This document shows positions 24,400 to 37,046 of a stretch of 64,000 bases of DNA, piece after piece. Under the pieces are notes generated by a model. The model was not told the DNA's origin. It made no database searches and saw only the letters and a list, made by a program, of their open reading frames with translations. This DNA comes from Diphasiastrum complanatum (lineage: Eukaryota > Streptophyta > Lycopodiopsida > Lycopodiales > Lycopodiaceae): positions 41,269,368-41,333,367 of the forward strand of contig CM055103.1 of the NCBI GenBank assembly GCA_029204225.1. Reading direction: 5' to 3'. Position 1 is the stretch's first letter. Each line of letters opens with the position of its first letter. A program made the position numbers and the translations under genes.

Positions 24400-25324
24400 C
24401 CTCTATATCTAACATAGATAATCTTTTTCAATTCTTCACAATATAGTCGACTTGTCTGACTCTTTCGACATATTGAACTTTGAAGTTCCTCAGTTACTAT
24501 TCCTATTGAAGGTCCAAGCTTGTCTACTCTCGACGAACAACATATCAATGACAAATCCGAAGATGATGATGTTGCAGTTCAACAACTACAGCATGACGGA
24601 AATGATCAACTTCCTTTATCACCCAGAAGATCGACAAGAGTTAGTAGACCACCTATTGACAAGTCTGCAGCCTACCTTGTTCAGGAGCCGAAGATTGTTG
24701 AAGAGGCACTCAGTCAGCCCAATTCCGATCTTTGGAAAGAAGATATGGATAAAGAGTATTCATCTCAAGAACCAGACATGGACGTTGTCGAATTACCTGC
24801 TAGTAGAAATGTAGTTGATTGCAAATGGATTTCCAAAATCAAATACAAGGCAGACAGAAGCATCGACAGAAGAAAAGCTCGACTTGTCACCAAGAGATTT
24901 TCTCAGGTACAAAACGCCGATTATACTGAGAGTTTCAGTCCAGTAGTTAAGCATTCTTCTATTCGACTTTTGCTATTATTTGCTGCTGCTACAGATTTGG
25001 AAATACATCAAATGGATGTACAGACAACATATCTTAACAGAGTTATCAAAGAAGACATTTACATGGTGAAACCTGCCGGTCACAATATCGAAGGTAAACA
25101 CAATCATGTGTGTAAACTCCATAAGGCACTTTATGGCTTGAAGCAATCTGCTCGAGCATGGTTTCAAAGGATCAATACTTTTTTTATTGATCATGGCTAC
25201 ACACCAAGCTCTTCAGATTCCAATGTTTATTTCAAGGCAGTGCAACAGTCTTTTATCATCATCACTTTGTATGTGGACGACATGATTGCTTTTCAACAAC
25301 AGTATCGATCTGATAAAAGAATCT
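24400..25324 (+). pseudogene. copia RT fragment
   Basis: Linker motif IPIEGPSLSTLDEQ, then LSPRRSTRVSRPP, DLWKEDMDKEYSS, VVDCKWISKIKYKADRS, ARLVTKRFSQVQNADY, FSPVVKHSSIRLLL, MDVQTTYLNRVIKEDIYM, HKALYGLKQSARAWFQRI and the catalytic IITLYVDDMIAF. The fragment ends soon after YVDD. RNase H and the 3' end are missing; a minus-strand element begins next. It is of the same family as 1604-2655. Confidence 0.85.
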
Positions 25325-25513
25325 AAGACAATGACATTAAGAGAGAGATATTGTGCTGCGCTACAATTGGAAATCGATTCTCTGATACTGAAACTGATGC
25401 TATGAACTGACAAATATGATATCAATTTGATATCGCGAAAGATATCGAGTATTAGAGCTATGTTATAACAGATCGCTCTGATATCATAAAGGTAATAGCA
25501 AATTAGAGAATTT

Positions 25514-25525
25514 GCTCTGATACCA
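25514..25525 (-). promoter_or_regulatory. copia primer-binding site (minus strand)
   Basis: GCTCTGATACCA, a perfect minus-strand TGGTATCAGAGC, abuts the LTR at 25526. About 190 bp of element leader lies beyond it, then the unrelated RT fragment. Confidence 0.9.
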
Positions 25526-26383
25526 TGTTCAAAAGAGGTGATAAGATAAAAATAATAATTCAACAAAGTCGAAGTAGGTAAACGATTTATCGAGCGCGGC
25601 GGAAGAAACCTTCTTTCCTATAGTGATAGAAATCACGTTCAATCTTTAGCATCTAAGTTTGAAATTGCTAGCAACTAAGTGATTACGTAGCCAAACATAA
25701 ACCATTGAATTATCAGACAAATAATAAGAGATTATCAGTTACAAAATAATTACAGAGAAGCATTCATATTGACATGATACTGAACACAATAAAAGATAGA
25801 TTGATTCAGTAAAAGAAACAAATCAGAATGAAAATGAGCACATAGGAATTGCAAATCAAAGCCGCGTGCTCTAGGCTATCTTTGAGTAACTGTAACCTTG
25901 TTTGAATTAAGCACTTTTGCTAATAAGCATTAAGCACAGTAGCAAACTCTAAATCAACTCTAAAGAACTGAGCTAGAATGCTCAAGTGTTCAAGCTTGAA
26001 AGCTTGAGAGAGATGCTAACTATACTTCAATCCATTAGATAACAACGATTGATTGTCATGATAATGTAGAAGTATGAGCAGCTATTTATACTAAAAAAAT
26101 TAGGTTGTAAATTGCGACATCCAGTTGGCTGAGATGTGCTGGCATTCATCCAATTAGGACTTCCCGAAAATTCACTTGCTAGCAATTAATGCAAGTCGGT
26201 GGCTTTAATTCCAAACGGAACGTTAATTGTTACTCTACAGAAATGAACTGTTTTTCCGCACAGCCGAAAAAATGCGAAAAATGCGACAGCCGAAAAATTC
26301 AACAGCCGAAAAACTGCGAAAAATGCGACAACCAAAAAATGCAAAAACCGAAGTGTCTGAAGTCTTCGAAGTGACAATAAACA
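25526..26383 (-). repeat. copia LTR, related to the LTR at 7101-8470
   Basis: Reverse complement ends TTTTGAACA before the PBS and probably starts TGTTTATTGT. Its TATA-like TAGTATAAATAGCTG, the ACTCAAAGATAGC phrase and the GTTTGGCTACG...GATTGAACGTGA block match 7101-8470 in order. Near its 5' end it carries a run of GCCGAAAAA/TGCGAAAAATGCGACA units (about 26262-26340). Only LTR, PBS and leader remain. Confidence 0.7.
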
Positions 26384-26493
26384 CCTGTGAACCATTTCCG
26401 AGTACTCGAATAGTCATTGATAAAGGTGATGAAGTATACTGCTGATCCTACAGATGGAACACTCATAGGAACACACAGATCATTGTGTATCAA
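26384..26493 (-). pseudogene. copia integrase scrap
   Basis: Minus-strand peptide MIHNDLCVPMSVPSVGSAVY followed by FITFINDYS matches the first catalytic Asp region of copia integrase. It is cut at the LTR boundary, so the LTR element appears to have inserted into an older integrase. Confidence 0.65.
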
Positions 26494-28059
26494 CTCTAAA
26501 ATGGACTTAGCTCTAGTGGCTTGTCCTATGGGGATCTAATCGTGGAATAGCCTAGATTTGTGGAAAGAAAAATCTAGGCAAGTCAGTGCATTTAGTGAAA
26601 TCACAACAAAACATGGTTTCTCCAAGCTTCTACAAAATATGACATAACATGACAAGTGAGACGACACAGTTTATGTGATTCGTCTAGATCACATCACCCA
26701 CACCTAGCAACCTAACAAAGGCCCTTGTCATGCAACCAACAAAAAGGTTGTGTGTAGCACCCTAGCCAAGGAGAGGTGGACCATCTCAACAAAGTCGGAT
26801 ATCTTTTAGACTACAATGAAAATGTGGGCACTACCCCAAAACCCCTCAACTCTAAACATAGTGTAATCCCCATATTGGAGTAAATAGATGTTCCAATGCA
26901 AGGATGAAAATCCAAGAGGCACAACTTGATTTCATCGACAATGGATGATAGGATCAAAAGGCCATTGAGTTTAGAGCAAGTGTTATAAGAAATAGAGACG
27001 TTTCTTTCCATGCCAAGAATTGTTCAAAGCGAAACAAAAAAAAAACTTGCATAGTCACAACCAACAACTCTTTTACCTATACATGTGAAGGTTTCAACTA
27101 AGTCTTCTAAAGTAAAGTTCACAATTCACATAGTCATTTGGTATATGGACATTGACAACATGCCCATCCATCCACCATATATATCGGTTCAATAGCATTT
27201 TCAAATTTTGGAACAAGACAAAAATGTGCCCCAAGTTTGAGACTATTGAATTTACTTGAGTCATTGCACATTGAACATAGTGTTTCGATGTTATTAATAT
27301 ATGATATTTTGTATATTGATGCATTCAATAAATTTAGAAATTCACTATGTTATACTCACCTTGTGGTTTTATGCATTTCATAGACTAGCCAATTGGCACC
27401 ATTTTCCTTACTTCATGCATTTCTCTGAGGATTTGCCTTTGCAAATTGCATGAGGTACAATGAGAAGTCTATATTCTAGAGAGAGGCATGATTTATCTCT
27501 TTTCCTCGTACTAGCTGGTCCTGTTGCAATTCTAGATGCAATAAAGTAATTTCTGTGCATGTAGTTCTTTGCTAATGCTTCAGATGACTATGAAAAATAT
27601 TGTTTGTAGTAGATATTTGTTTTGTAGATCACATCTACTTGCATGAATGGGCAATGGAGGCAGTTGTGCACATCAAGTAATCTTGAATTTTTTTACTTTT
27701 AAGCGTGCACATGCAGTTATGTCTGTCCATGAATGCATCTACATTTCTGGATAAGTTTATGAAGTAGATGCAGGTCCCTAACCAAGTAAGGACAAGTGCA
27801 AGATGACGTCATCTTGATACTGAAACTTAGCTTGTCTTTCATCTCATGGTACGATTAATTCTAGGCATACTTTTGACCACAGGTTCCATTTTGATTGATG
27901 ACAGAAGGATTTTCACTTTCCAATTTCTCTTATCAAACTTTATAACAATTGCCACATAGCATGAAGTATAACAGACCCGGACAAGATAGCCTGCCACAAC
28001 TTTGGTGCTCATTCATTTCAGCTAAACTGACACAGACCAATATAATGGCCTGTACATGA
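26494..28059. other. no gene recognised; includes 3' flank of CAF gene
   Basis: No coding region is supported. The stretch just below 28060 should contain the CAF 3' UTR and poly(A) site. The open frames around 26811-27328 are unrecognised and probably chance. Confidence 0.4.
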
Positions 28060-28830
28060 TTAAGAACCTAAGAGTTTTGCCAATTCATCAACAGGCAAAC
28101 TTCCTAATGGCTCTGCCATTATCAGTGGTGATAAATTTCTATCTTGATCCGAGTTTCCTTCGTAAAACCTATTGGATGAATTATGTTGCTCGTCTGTCGA
28201 TTTCAAATTCTCGGTTTTCTTCCTTTCATGGTCACCGTCCAGTTCCAGGCAAGAAGAATCGCCTACACTTTTTATGTCCTTCAAAACTGCAGCTCTCTGA
28301 AAGACTGTGTCAGGATCCAGACAATTTTCTTCCAGCGGAAGTGCATCTCCCATACTCACAGCCTGCTCCCATAGTGTGTCCAGATCACTGGCATCATCAT
28401 TTCTGGCTTTGATTGCTTTTCCTGAAACTTTGTCACTGGACAATTTTGAATGCTTCTGAGGTTCAACATTGAACTTGTCACGTTCACAGATACCGTAGTC
28501 TCCGTTTTGGTCAGTAGCAGGATTTACCTGAATGACTTCACGGTGTGCCAGGTGATTATCATAGCTAGCTCCATCTGTCGATTTTCCAGAGGTGGCCTCT
28601 TTTGCCAACTCAGCTTCCAAAAACACCAGCCCAGAGCGATCTTCAGCCGCATCCACAAAAGCTGGTAAAAGATTCGAGAAATCAGAGGTGGGAGTACCCA
28701 ATGATTCTTTCTTTTCTACTTCAAGATTAGATGCTGTTATGCTCCCACTCTCTGTGCACTTCCAGTCATTTCCTCTCCACATCAAAATATGCTCTTTGTC
28801 AAAGGAAAGCAGAACGCAGGGTACCAGATC
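28060..28830 (-). CDS. CAF: CAF exon 5: CRM domain 2 end and acidic C-terminal tail
   Basis: Acceptor TGTTAACAG, then DLVPCVLLSFDKEHILMWRG, the CRM domain 2 end. A tail of about 230 residues follows, rich in Asp/Glu/Ser/Lys, containing LDTLWEQAVSMGDALPLEEN and CLDPDTVFQRA and ending VDELAKLLGS-stop. 256 residues. Related C-termini occur in CAF1/CAF2; this tail is long, as in CAF1. Confidence 0.92.
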   Translation of the reverse strand, partial: DLVPCVLLSFDKEHILMWRGNDWKCTESGSITASNLEVEKKESLGTPTSDFSNLLPAFVDAAEDRSGLVFLEAELAKEATSGKSTDGASYDNHLAHREVIQVNPATDQNGDYGICERDKFNVEPQKHSKLSSDKVSGKAIKARNDDASDLDTLWEQAVSMGDALPLEENCLDPDTVFQRAAVLKDIKSVGDSSCLELDGDHERKKTENLKSTDEQHNSSNRFYEGNSDQDRNLSPLIMAEPLGSLPVDELAKLLGS

Positions 28831-29541
28831 CTGTTAACAAAAATCAAAACCTTTGCGAATAAGCCCACTGAGGATCCTCAAAAAACTTTGGCAGAGTTGC
28901 ACTTTCTGATTGAATACTGGGAAATATCATAGCAGATTCCAAAACAAATCGACAACAGAGTTGAACTTTCTGAGAATATTGGGAAATATCATAGAAAACC
29001 ATGCATAACATGTGAAAGTCACACATAAGGAGCATGTACCAGCAGAAAAGCTTTTAGACTAGCAATGTTAAATTTTCAAATTGTCCAGTTCAAATCAAAA
29101 TCAGATGACGCTCCTAAGATGGAAGGCATGCTTTTGATTTATTTTCATAGATTGAGACTTATTTGAAGCTGCTTTTAATCCACTTTGAGCAAGAATTACA
29201 TTTATGCTGGTGGCTATTTACGATTGGAACTCTTATTGCAACTTCTATAGATTCATTTTTTCAAGTGTCTCATTTTATTCTTGTTGCTATCCCAAACCTA
29301 CTCATGTCAAGTTTGTTTTACCCATTTAGTCAAGTTTCTTATACATTTTCGTTGCTTTCCTAAATCAAAACATGTAGCACATTTTGGAGCTACTCATGTC
29401 CTTTATTGACCCAAAACATTTGGGTTGATGTTCTAAGAATTTTTGGATCACTTTTCAGCATTGTACCATGACACTTCAGGCTGATTTTTTCTCCCTGGTA
29501 ACTGGTTTAAGGCTGATCACTCATGAAATCAGTCAATCAAT

Positions 29542-29543
<2 letters not shown>

Positions 29544-29598
<55 letters not shown>
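29544..29598. repeat. (CT)n microsatellite in CAF intron 4
   Basis: A 55-bp CT tract. No LINE 3' end sits next to it. In the CAF transcript it reads as GA. Confidence 0.97.
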
Positions 29599-29601
<3 letters not shown>

Positions 29602-30107
29602 GGAAGCATTCGCTATCCTCTGCCTTTAAGATATTGAAGTTTCAAATTGCCGTCTTAAAGAGAGAAAATGTGGTGGAAGTTCTATAGTCTCTCGTGTTAT
29701 TTCCGTCTCAGAATTTTGCATCCAGAAAAACCAAGGCAAAAATACACCCTCTTGCCTTCTAGGATTCAGGATGTTCTTGATGCTTATCAATCACTTCCTC
29801 AAATTGTTGTTACATTTTTTAAGGGGTGACCTCAAGCCCTTCAAATGAGCTCTTGGGCTTCTATGAGATAAAAGGACATCACAACCAGCACATCATAGAG
29901 TAGCATCAGAATACAAGTAATGCAAGAGAATAGCGATATGCCAAGTGGAAGGAAGGAAAGGAAATATTAATAGTATAAAGAGTTGCTGCAATGTATCTAA
30001 GTCCAATTTTATGTCTAGGAGAAACCAATTGCTGCAAATAGTCCTCCATGTGATCAAGAGATTAAGGTTAGCCATCTATCTCCTAATGTTAAGACGTTAG
30101 TTGCCGG

Positions 30108-30149
30108 TTCCGGAACGGAACACGTTCCAGAACGCGTTCCGTTCCGGAA
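30108..30149. repeat. GC-rich inverted repeat of TTC/GAA units
   Basis: Arms TTCCGGAACGGAAC (30108-30121) and GTTCCGTTCCGGAA (30136-30149) are exact inverses around a 14-base spacer that itself contains TTCCAGAA. The block could be the end of a hAT-type element, since related GC-rich palindromes mark such ends at 53.8 and 61.6 kb. It also resembles heat-shock element units. It lies in CAF intron 4. Confidence 0.7.
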
Positions 30150-30389
30150 CGTGACTCCAAAAAAAATATAAAAAAATACGTCTTTTTACATAGAAAAAAA
30201 AACAAACCATATCCTGAGAGTTAATAGACAACAGGCAACTAAATACAGAGACAGAGACAATACGGGCAACTAAATACGGGCAATCAGTGTGTGTCATCAC
30301 AGTTTAAGACTGAGCATCGAGGCAGGTGTCAACATACGGATTTTGCTGGGAGTCTGCGGAACGTAGTAAGTGTAAATACGTGGTAATCA

Positions 30390-30475
30390 GATAATCAAGG
30401 CACGGCTAGTTGCAAGAGGTTTTGAGCAGCAGGAAGGTATAGACTTTGAGGAGACCTTCACATTGGGTTTTAGGA
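30390..30475 (+). pseudogene. copia RT scrap
   Basis: A short readable stretch KARLVARGFEQQEGIDFEET is the universal copia RT block. Nothing else of the element is adjacent. Confidence 0.7.
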
Positions 30476-30978
30476 AAATTTTAATTAAATTCTGAATTTT
30501 AAGGGTGTCTAGTATGTCAAAATAATACATTTCATAAAATACGGTGAGCACAATTCCATGTGACAATCTTGCATGTTATTTCCATGCTTATTAGAGCATG
30601 TAAAATGCAGCACTTTAGTGGAATATGGATCATCTGCTGGAAAGGTCTTGTACTGTAATGGATAAGGTACAAAACAGGGGAAGTTTAGTCTAACAAAAAG
30701 AGAAGAAATAAGGACTTTCACATGAAAATCTCTAATTTTTGAGAAACACATAGAGCATCAACTTGAATTTACTTGCTAATTACTTAACAGATGAGACCTG
30801 AGCCTAGTCATGGTGCTCAATATCTTGCTATTTAAAGACCTTTGCAATCAATAGAAAATTATCATATATCAATCTAAACAAATGGCATTTCGTTATTGAA
30901 GTTCCGTAAAACATCCTACACGTTAGTTTATCCCTCGGAGAACTACTACGGATTGCACCACAAGCGAAAAGCCTTTTA

Positions 30979-31360
30979 GCTGAATGGGCCAAAGCGGATG
31001 AGGAGCCAGTAGCGCCTGAGCCCATATATTGTGCAGGCTATGATGAAACAAGTAACGTCCTTCACATCAGAGCAACATGGGAAAGTGAGGAACACAACAT
31101 CACTTTGCCAATCAAACATAAGAGATACGAGGACGAGGCGACGGTGGTAGATGGAGGATCAGGTGTCAATCTGATCTCCACTACTTTGTACGAAAAATGG
31201 GGACTACAAGGATTGAAGCCAACCAAATTCACCATCAAGCTAGCATATCAATCCTGTGTGAAACCAAAAGGTGTAGTTGCTGATATTCCCGGATGGTGGC
31301 AATATTTTCAGAACTGTCATTGTGACCCTAATCCATTATCAGCACCTCACAAGTATTAAG
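30979..31360 (+). pseudogene. gypsy aspartic protease fragment
   Basis: Reads AEWAKADEEPVAPEPIYCAG, then HNITLPIKHKRYEDEATVVD with GGSGVNLIST, and LYEKWGLQGLKPTKFTIKLA. The DGGSGVNLIS motif matches the gypsy pepsin-like protease and is similar to that at 20.6 kb. It is frameshifted after VVADIPG. It lies in CAF intron 4. Confidence 0.75.
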
Positions 31361-31500
31361 CTGCTAGAACTCGTAAAAATTATGCGACAATCTCTTCAAT
31401 GTCTAAATACACGAATTTATGCACAGCCTCAAACAACACTTCCCATAAAATTGAATTGACATATGAAATGGATTGGAACCGTCCACCATAGGTAGCATAC

Positions 31501-31628
31501 CTTGAGTTTTGCACCAATCTTCTTGTAATCACTTGGATTCAAACCGGTGCAGTCAACTCGCACCAATTCATCTATTTCAAAAGCACTTCTCACATCCTTG
31601 ACCAAATTTAGATACACCCCATTTTTTG
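31501..31628 (-). CDS. CAF: CAF exon 4: CRM domain 2, first part (128 bp)
   Basis: GCTTCCAG acceptor, then (A)[20 protein letters not shown] and [20 protein letters not shown] with LK, then a GTATGC donor in phase 0. This is the second CRM repeat of CAF proteins (KNGVY...V..AFE...LV.I.C.G....D..KIGAKLK). The length and both phases are identical to exon 2. A CTAAT branch-point-like site lies about 23 nt upstream of the acceptor, beside a long (GA)n tract. Confidence 0.93.
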
Positions 31629-31658
31629 CTGGAAGCACCACATGTAAGAAGTAAATTA

Positions 31659-31766
<108 letters not shown>

Positions 31767-31829
31767 CATGTAATACTCAACTAATAGGTCATTTTCAATG
31801 AACACAAATGACATTTGTATCTCTCACAG

Positions 31830-32668
31830 ACATTATCATATGGTCTTCGATCCCGTATTGGGCAGCTTCATGGCTCCTCACATCAGGTCGCTATCGAGAC
31901 TGGTCGTTATACTGATACACCCAGACCACATCGGATTTGCTACTTATGCTCGATGCAGGAGGTAGAGGATGAGTCACATTTCATTTTCAGGTGTCCTATT
32001 TGTTATGAGATCCGAGGCCGTTATTATTGTCTCTACAAAGACACTCTCTCTCCCTTGGCTCTTTCTTGGCATATGCAGACTCTAGATGTGTGGGACTCCT
32101 ATTGAGAGAGATGTTTACGTTACGAGCATCTCTTTACCTTCGGAGGCAGATGATGTTTACAGTCAGACTCTCATCACACACTTCTTACAGAAGTGGGATA
32201 GAGAGGAGGTTTTAGAGGATGAGCTTGATATCCCGACACGGCAAAAGGCTGTGAAGACTTAGCGACCATCCAGACCAAGGGTGCAGTCCGTTCATCACAG
32301 TCAGCCAGAGCCTCACGACGGCCTTACCGAGTCGATCGTCAGCCTCCAGCATGCACTTCACAGCCTATCACTCGCTTCTTCAGATCAGCCACTCAATGAC
32401 TCTGTTTCTGGTGTTTCTTTAGTTGTTTGGCTTAGCAAAGCGGGTGGTTAAGCTCTTGCCTTTGTACCTCAGCAGAGCGGTTGGTTAAGCTCTTGCATGA
32501 TGTGAGATTGTTGTTTTTTATTCGTACTTAGTTGAATTCCGGTAGAGAGATAGTTTCTAGAAATAAGTCCTCATATGGACATTGCTCCTACTTTGTATGT
32601 ATTGTATTTTGTCTTTGTGCCCACGGGCACTTGATAGACATTAATAAACTCTTTCTTCTTCTTCTTCT

Positions 32669-32705
<37 letters not shown>
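31830..32705 (+). mobile_element. 5'-truncated LINE fragment with 3' end
   Basis: Coding remnant: LRSRIGQLHGSSHQVAIETG, then RICYLCSMQEVEDESHFIF and RCPICYEIRGRYYCLY, the C-terminal CCHC zinc motif of the LINE ORF2 seen complete at 57.4-61.2 kb. The 3' end carries the hairpin GTGCCCACGGGCAC (32617-32630), GACATTAATAAA, then a (CTT)n(CT)n tail (32653-32705). Confidence 0.85.
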
Positions 32706-32707
<2 letters not shown>

Positions 32708-32965
32708 GCCTTGGGCTTCCTTCACGCTGCCCATCTTATCACTCCACACAAGGAAGCCATGAATTTGATTCACTCATGCCCAATCAACTTGGGCCATCGC
32801 CTTTGGTGGAAGGAGATCCCCTCCCCCACCACTAGAACCTGTAGTTTACCATCAAATCCTGTTGTTAACAGGCTAAAACAGTCCTTCTACATGGCTGATT
32901 CTTTGGCTGCCCTTACACCAATGCTTCAAAGAATATGAAGGGTAAAATGAGTAGGTACTCTGAAA

Positions 32966-32967
<2 letters not shown>

Positions 32968-33007
<40 letters not shown>
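32968..33007. repeat. (TA)n microsatellite
   Basis: A 40-bp TA tract directly beside a GC-rich palindromic block (GGTACC and GGATCC units, 33009-33080). That block probably marks the left side of the hAT-like element that follows; TA-rich DNA is a common insertion context. Confidence 0.9.
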
Positions 33008-33009
<2 letters not shown>

Positions 33010-33339
33010 TAGATCCAGCGGTACCAAGATCCGCGGATCCACAGTGGTACCGCGGATCCATACTGATCCCGGTACCATAATATATTAATATATTTAATAT
33101 TTAATATATATATATATATTTTTTTTAAACCCTAATCCCCCCCCCTCGCTTCATCTCTCTCCTTGCCCATCGCGCCCTCTTCCTACTGTCCGCGCCCTCC
33201 CTGCTGTCCACGCCCTCCTTGCTGTCACACTGCCTTCACGTTGCACAGATCGCTTCCGCCCCTGCTACTGCTATTTCGGCCATTCCTGTGGATTTTCCAG
33301 CCTTCCGCCTCGTATCGCACTCACGATCATCTCTGCCTT

Positions 33340-35212
33340 TTTTCCAACCTTGCCGATCTGTGGGACGAGGTGGACATTGTCAGGTGGGTTCCCGACAAGT
33401 CCAACAAGTCCGGTGCAAAGATCGTGCGCTGTCGATATTGCCTGGTTGAGTTCGTTGCCACCCTCACTCGCCTTAAAGGCCACCTGCTCGACGCACGCGC
33501 CAAAAATGGTGGCACACTGAATGCTGCCCCCTGTGGCAGCATGTCCGTCCCCGTCAGGCAATGACTTCTGGACACCTACGGGCCACGTCTTATGGCGGGG
33601 GAGAACACCATTTCGGAGGGTGTTCTCTGGTTTTGCACTGCTCCTTACGTGGTTGACCCCGAGTTGCTGCCTGCTTGGCTGGCACGCACGAGGAGAGGGA
33701 GTGCATCCTCGTCCAGTCCCTTTGCCCCTCATCCCCCTCAGACAGTTCCGCCACACGCACCCCCATCTGCACCCATTCCGGTGGATCCCGTCTCATCGCG
33801 TCCGCCTGTTGCCACTGCGGTTCCACCACCACCTACTGTTGCTCGCACTCCCCCAGTTTACGACTTTCTCATGGACTCTCCGCCACCCGAGCAGGCCCAG
33901 GATGTTGGTGACGAGGCCTTCGAGGATGTTGAGGAGATCCCTTCCTCCCTCCCTTCCCATCCGGATGACCTCCCTAGCCAGCAGTTTTCGTATCCCATGC
34001 CAGATGTCTCCCCTCCACCAGTGCACCCCACTTATGTTGTTGCACGCATCCCTGCCAGTGCATCCCACGCTCCCCATTCCATGTCTACAGCCGATGCATC
34101 CACTAGTGCCCAGCCTGTCGCGTCATCATCCATTCCTGTCACGGTTGGTGCACCGTGCTGGAGGTCCGCTACCTGTCGCCCAGCTGGGAGAGTTCTTAGG
34201 CAGCAGAGCATTCGCGGGGCGAATCAACCACACATGGACAGAGAGGCCACACAGGCCGTGGCCAGTCTGATGTATGAGCTGAACCTTCCATTTGCTATCA
34301 CTGACTCTGAGCCCTTCAGAAGGGCCTTCTGCCTTGCACAGTCTGTCAACCCTAGCTAGAGAGTCCCTAGTTCAGAGGTTGTCTGCACACACATGCTGAG
34401 GGATAGGGTCGAGTCCTTGTCTAGAGAGATGGAGCCTCTACGTCGCCACTGGGCCACTTACGGTTGCAGCATCATGTCCGATGGCTAGATTGATGTCAGG
34501 AAGAGGCCAATCCTCAATATCTTGGTCTCCAGCTGCATGGACACACAGTTTTGAGGACCGTGGATTGCAGCAGGGGGGGGAGTCATATCTGCAGAGTTCA
34601 TGTTTGATGTCATCAGGTCTTCCATCATGTCCATAGGCCCACAGCATGTCGTCACGATGGTGATGGACAATGCCACCAACTGCATTCAGATGGGTGTACT
34701 GCTAGAGGTCGGTTCCCTCACATCGTTCATACCCCCTGTGCAGTGCACGGCATAGACCTTCTGATGGGGGACACAGGTGCACTTCCCTGGGTTAGAGCCA
34801 TCGTCCGTGAGGCCCTCTTCCTGGTGACTTTTGTCACCAGGAAAAGGCGTGTTCTTGCCATGTTCCGGGTGTTCAGCCATCTGGACCTCCGTAAGCCAGC
34901 CCCCACACGCTTTGCATTCAACTTGGTGGTCATCGACCGATTGATCAGGTGTAGGGCTCAGCTTCTACAGATGGTTGCCAGTGATCTTTGGCGTGCCAGT
35001 ACGTTTCAGCACACTGAGGATGGGGAGCACTTTTCTGACACGGTGAGGGGAGACCAGTTCTAGGGGATGCATAGCCATTGTCAGGACTCCTTCGACCACT
35101 CTACATTTTGCTCAGCATGGCTAACAGCGAGGGGTCGACACTTGGACTGATGTATGAGCTCATGGACCGGATTGGACAGTTCCTGCAGCTGCCCATCTTG
35201 CAGCCAGAGAGG
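33340..35212 (+). pseudogene. hAT-like transposase with BED finger and DUF659 domain
   Basis: CRYCLVEFVATLTRLKGHLL is a BED-type zinc finger. A Pro-rich stretch (about 33720-34150) follows, then LMYELNLPFAITDSEPFRRA, WATYGCSIMSDG, DVRKRPILNILVSSC, EFMFDVIRSSIMSIGP, VVTMVMDNATNC and PTRFAFNLVVIDRLIRCRAQ. The latter blocks are DUF659, the N-terminal part of many plant hAT transposases. Stops occur at 33562, 34357 and later, and the frame changes at a G8 run (34573-34580). It ends at a splice-donor-like GAGGTAAGC; the hAT dimerisation domain is missing. Upstream are short tandem repeats of the CTGTCCGCGCCCTCC kind. Confidence 0.75.
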
Positions 35213-35524
35213 TAAGCAGTATAGTAATGTAGTTGGTCTTTATCTTTTCAGTAGTTGCTAGTTTGTTTTTCTGTCGATGTTACATTTTTTCATAATGCCC
35301 TAAACCACATGCTTCGACAAATCCTACCAGAGAGGGGGACACACCTCCAGCACCTGACGCTTGCACGATCAGACATTCCCACAACTCACCCATCTGCCGC
35401 ATCCTCAGGGCATGCTAGATCACGAGCACCCTTTGTACAACAGAAAGGGATTAGGCCCAGGCAGCAAACTCTGGATCATTGTGGATGGCAGAGAGAGCAG
35501 CATGCCTGGTGCACCCGAGTAGTT

Positions 35525-35765
35525 GGTTAGTTCTTTAATGGACAGTTATGGGTCTCCTCACACCAGCTATATGTGGAGACAAGATGTTTTCAGAGCATGG
35601 GAGCATAGGATTTGTCAGTTATGTATATTAGGTGAGGTGGAGTCTGAGGAGCATCGTATTTTCAAATGTCCTCTATATTATGAGATTAGAGGCCGCTATC
35701 ATTGCCTTTTCTGTGATTCCCCGGTCACACTACGCTCCCTTATTTCCTATATGAACCCACAAGAG
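35525..35765 (+). mobile_element. LINE fragment (zinc-motif region)
   Basis: RICQLCILGEVESEEHRIFK and CPLYYEIRGRYHCLFCDSPV match the ORF2 C-terminal zinc motif. It is followed head to tail by another LINE piece that starts farther 5' in ORF2, so two fragments have been joined or one rearranged. Confidence 0.75.
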
Positions 35766-37046
35766 TGTTGCTCTGATGATGCAAGAGTCAGATTGGGCCA
35801 ATGTTTCTCGTTTGCAGACTCCTATGCTTTCAAGCATAGTTCAGGCTAAGCCATCGGTTTCACATCAGATTATTCAGGCTGAGTTTGCAGTCGTACCTTT
35901 TCAGGGTGAATGTCTTTTTTCAGAATTTGAATCTTCCCAGGTCACGCTATCCTCATTTAGCTCTCCTATCATCTCAGATGTTACATGAACAAGGCCACCA
36001 GTCTTCATGGTAATCACAGGCTTCTCGGTTGATACGCACATATGGTATGACTATCTTAGAGTTACCTGAGGGATCTCATCAATACATTCGGGGCTTTCTA
36101 TATCGCGCCTATCTACAGCGGACATGGCAAGGTCCTCTTGGGACTAAGCTAGATTTCCCATTTCCTCGAGATGGATATTATTGATATACTAGTATTACCT
36201 CAGTATTTGGATAGTGGTCTCTCATATTGTTTACGGTTCGCTCTAGGACAGTTACGAGTTTCCTCACACCAACTCCATGTAGAGACAAGATGTTTTCTAA
36301 GTATTCCTCGAGAGCACAAGATTTGTCGGTTATGCACATTAGATGAGGTGGAGTCTGAGGAGCATTTTATTTCTAGGTGTACTTTATATTACGAGATCAA
36401 AAGGCGTTACCATTGCCTTTTTCATGATACTCTCGTCACCCTTCACTCTTTGATGTTACGTGAGATGTTTCTTCTACGTCGACATACATGCCAACAGGAC
36501 CCATTGGGAGATGTAGGCTCCCAACCCCAAACTACCTCTTTCTTCTCGAGGAGATGTTCTAGAGCATACACTGAGAGTGATACACTATATGAGGATGAGT
36601 CCGATATTCCATTCCATGATCGACATCATGATCAGAGACATCGTGCAGGAGAGTTGTTCAGAGATCTCGGAGACAACGACCATCCACGGTATCAGAAGCA
36701 TCTATCTTGTCTTACTTCAGTAGAGTTCCAGCTCTATCAGGACCTGTTATTTGAATTTGTATATATACAACTCATGACAGTGACTAGTATATCATGTTAT
36801 CAGCATATCTGCTCATTTATGTAGAGAGCTTTTCCAGTTTTCACTTAGAGTTCATTGTGTTCCCTTTAGAGCTCATTAAGATGTTTTTAGAGACTAGTTT
36901 TCTTTTTGAGTCTTTGGCTCTTAGAGACATCTTATCCATGCTCCTACAAAGATTATCAGACTTGTCACTTGACATGTACTATTTGGTCTTATATGCTTCT
37001 TAGCATTCAATGACAATAAAGATTTCTCATCCTCATCCTCCTCCTC

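Noticed and set aside
26811-27328. Minus-strand frames as a small gene downstream of CAF
   Set aside because: Overlapping short frames without conserved motif or splice support.
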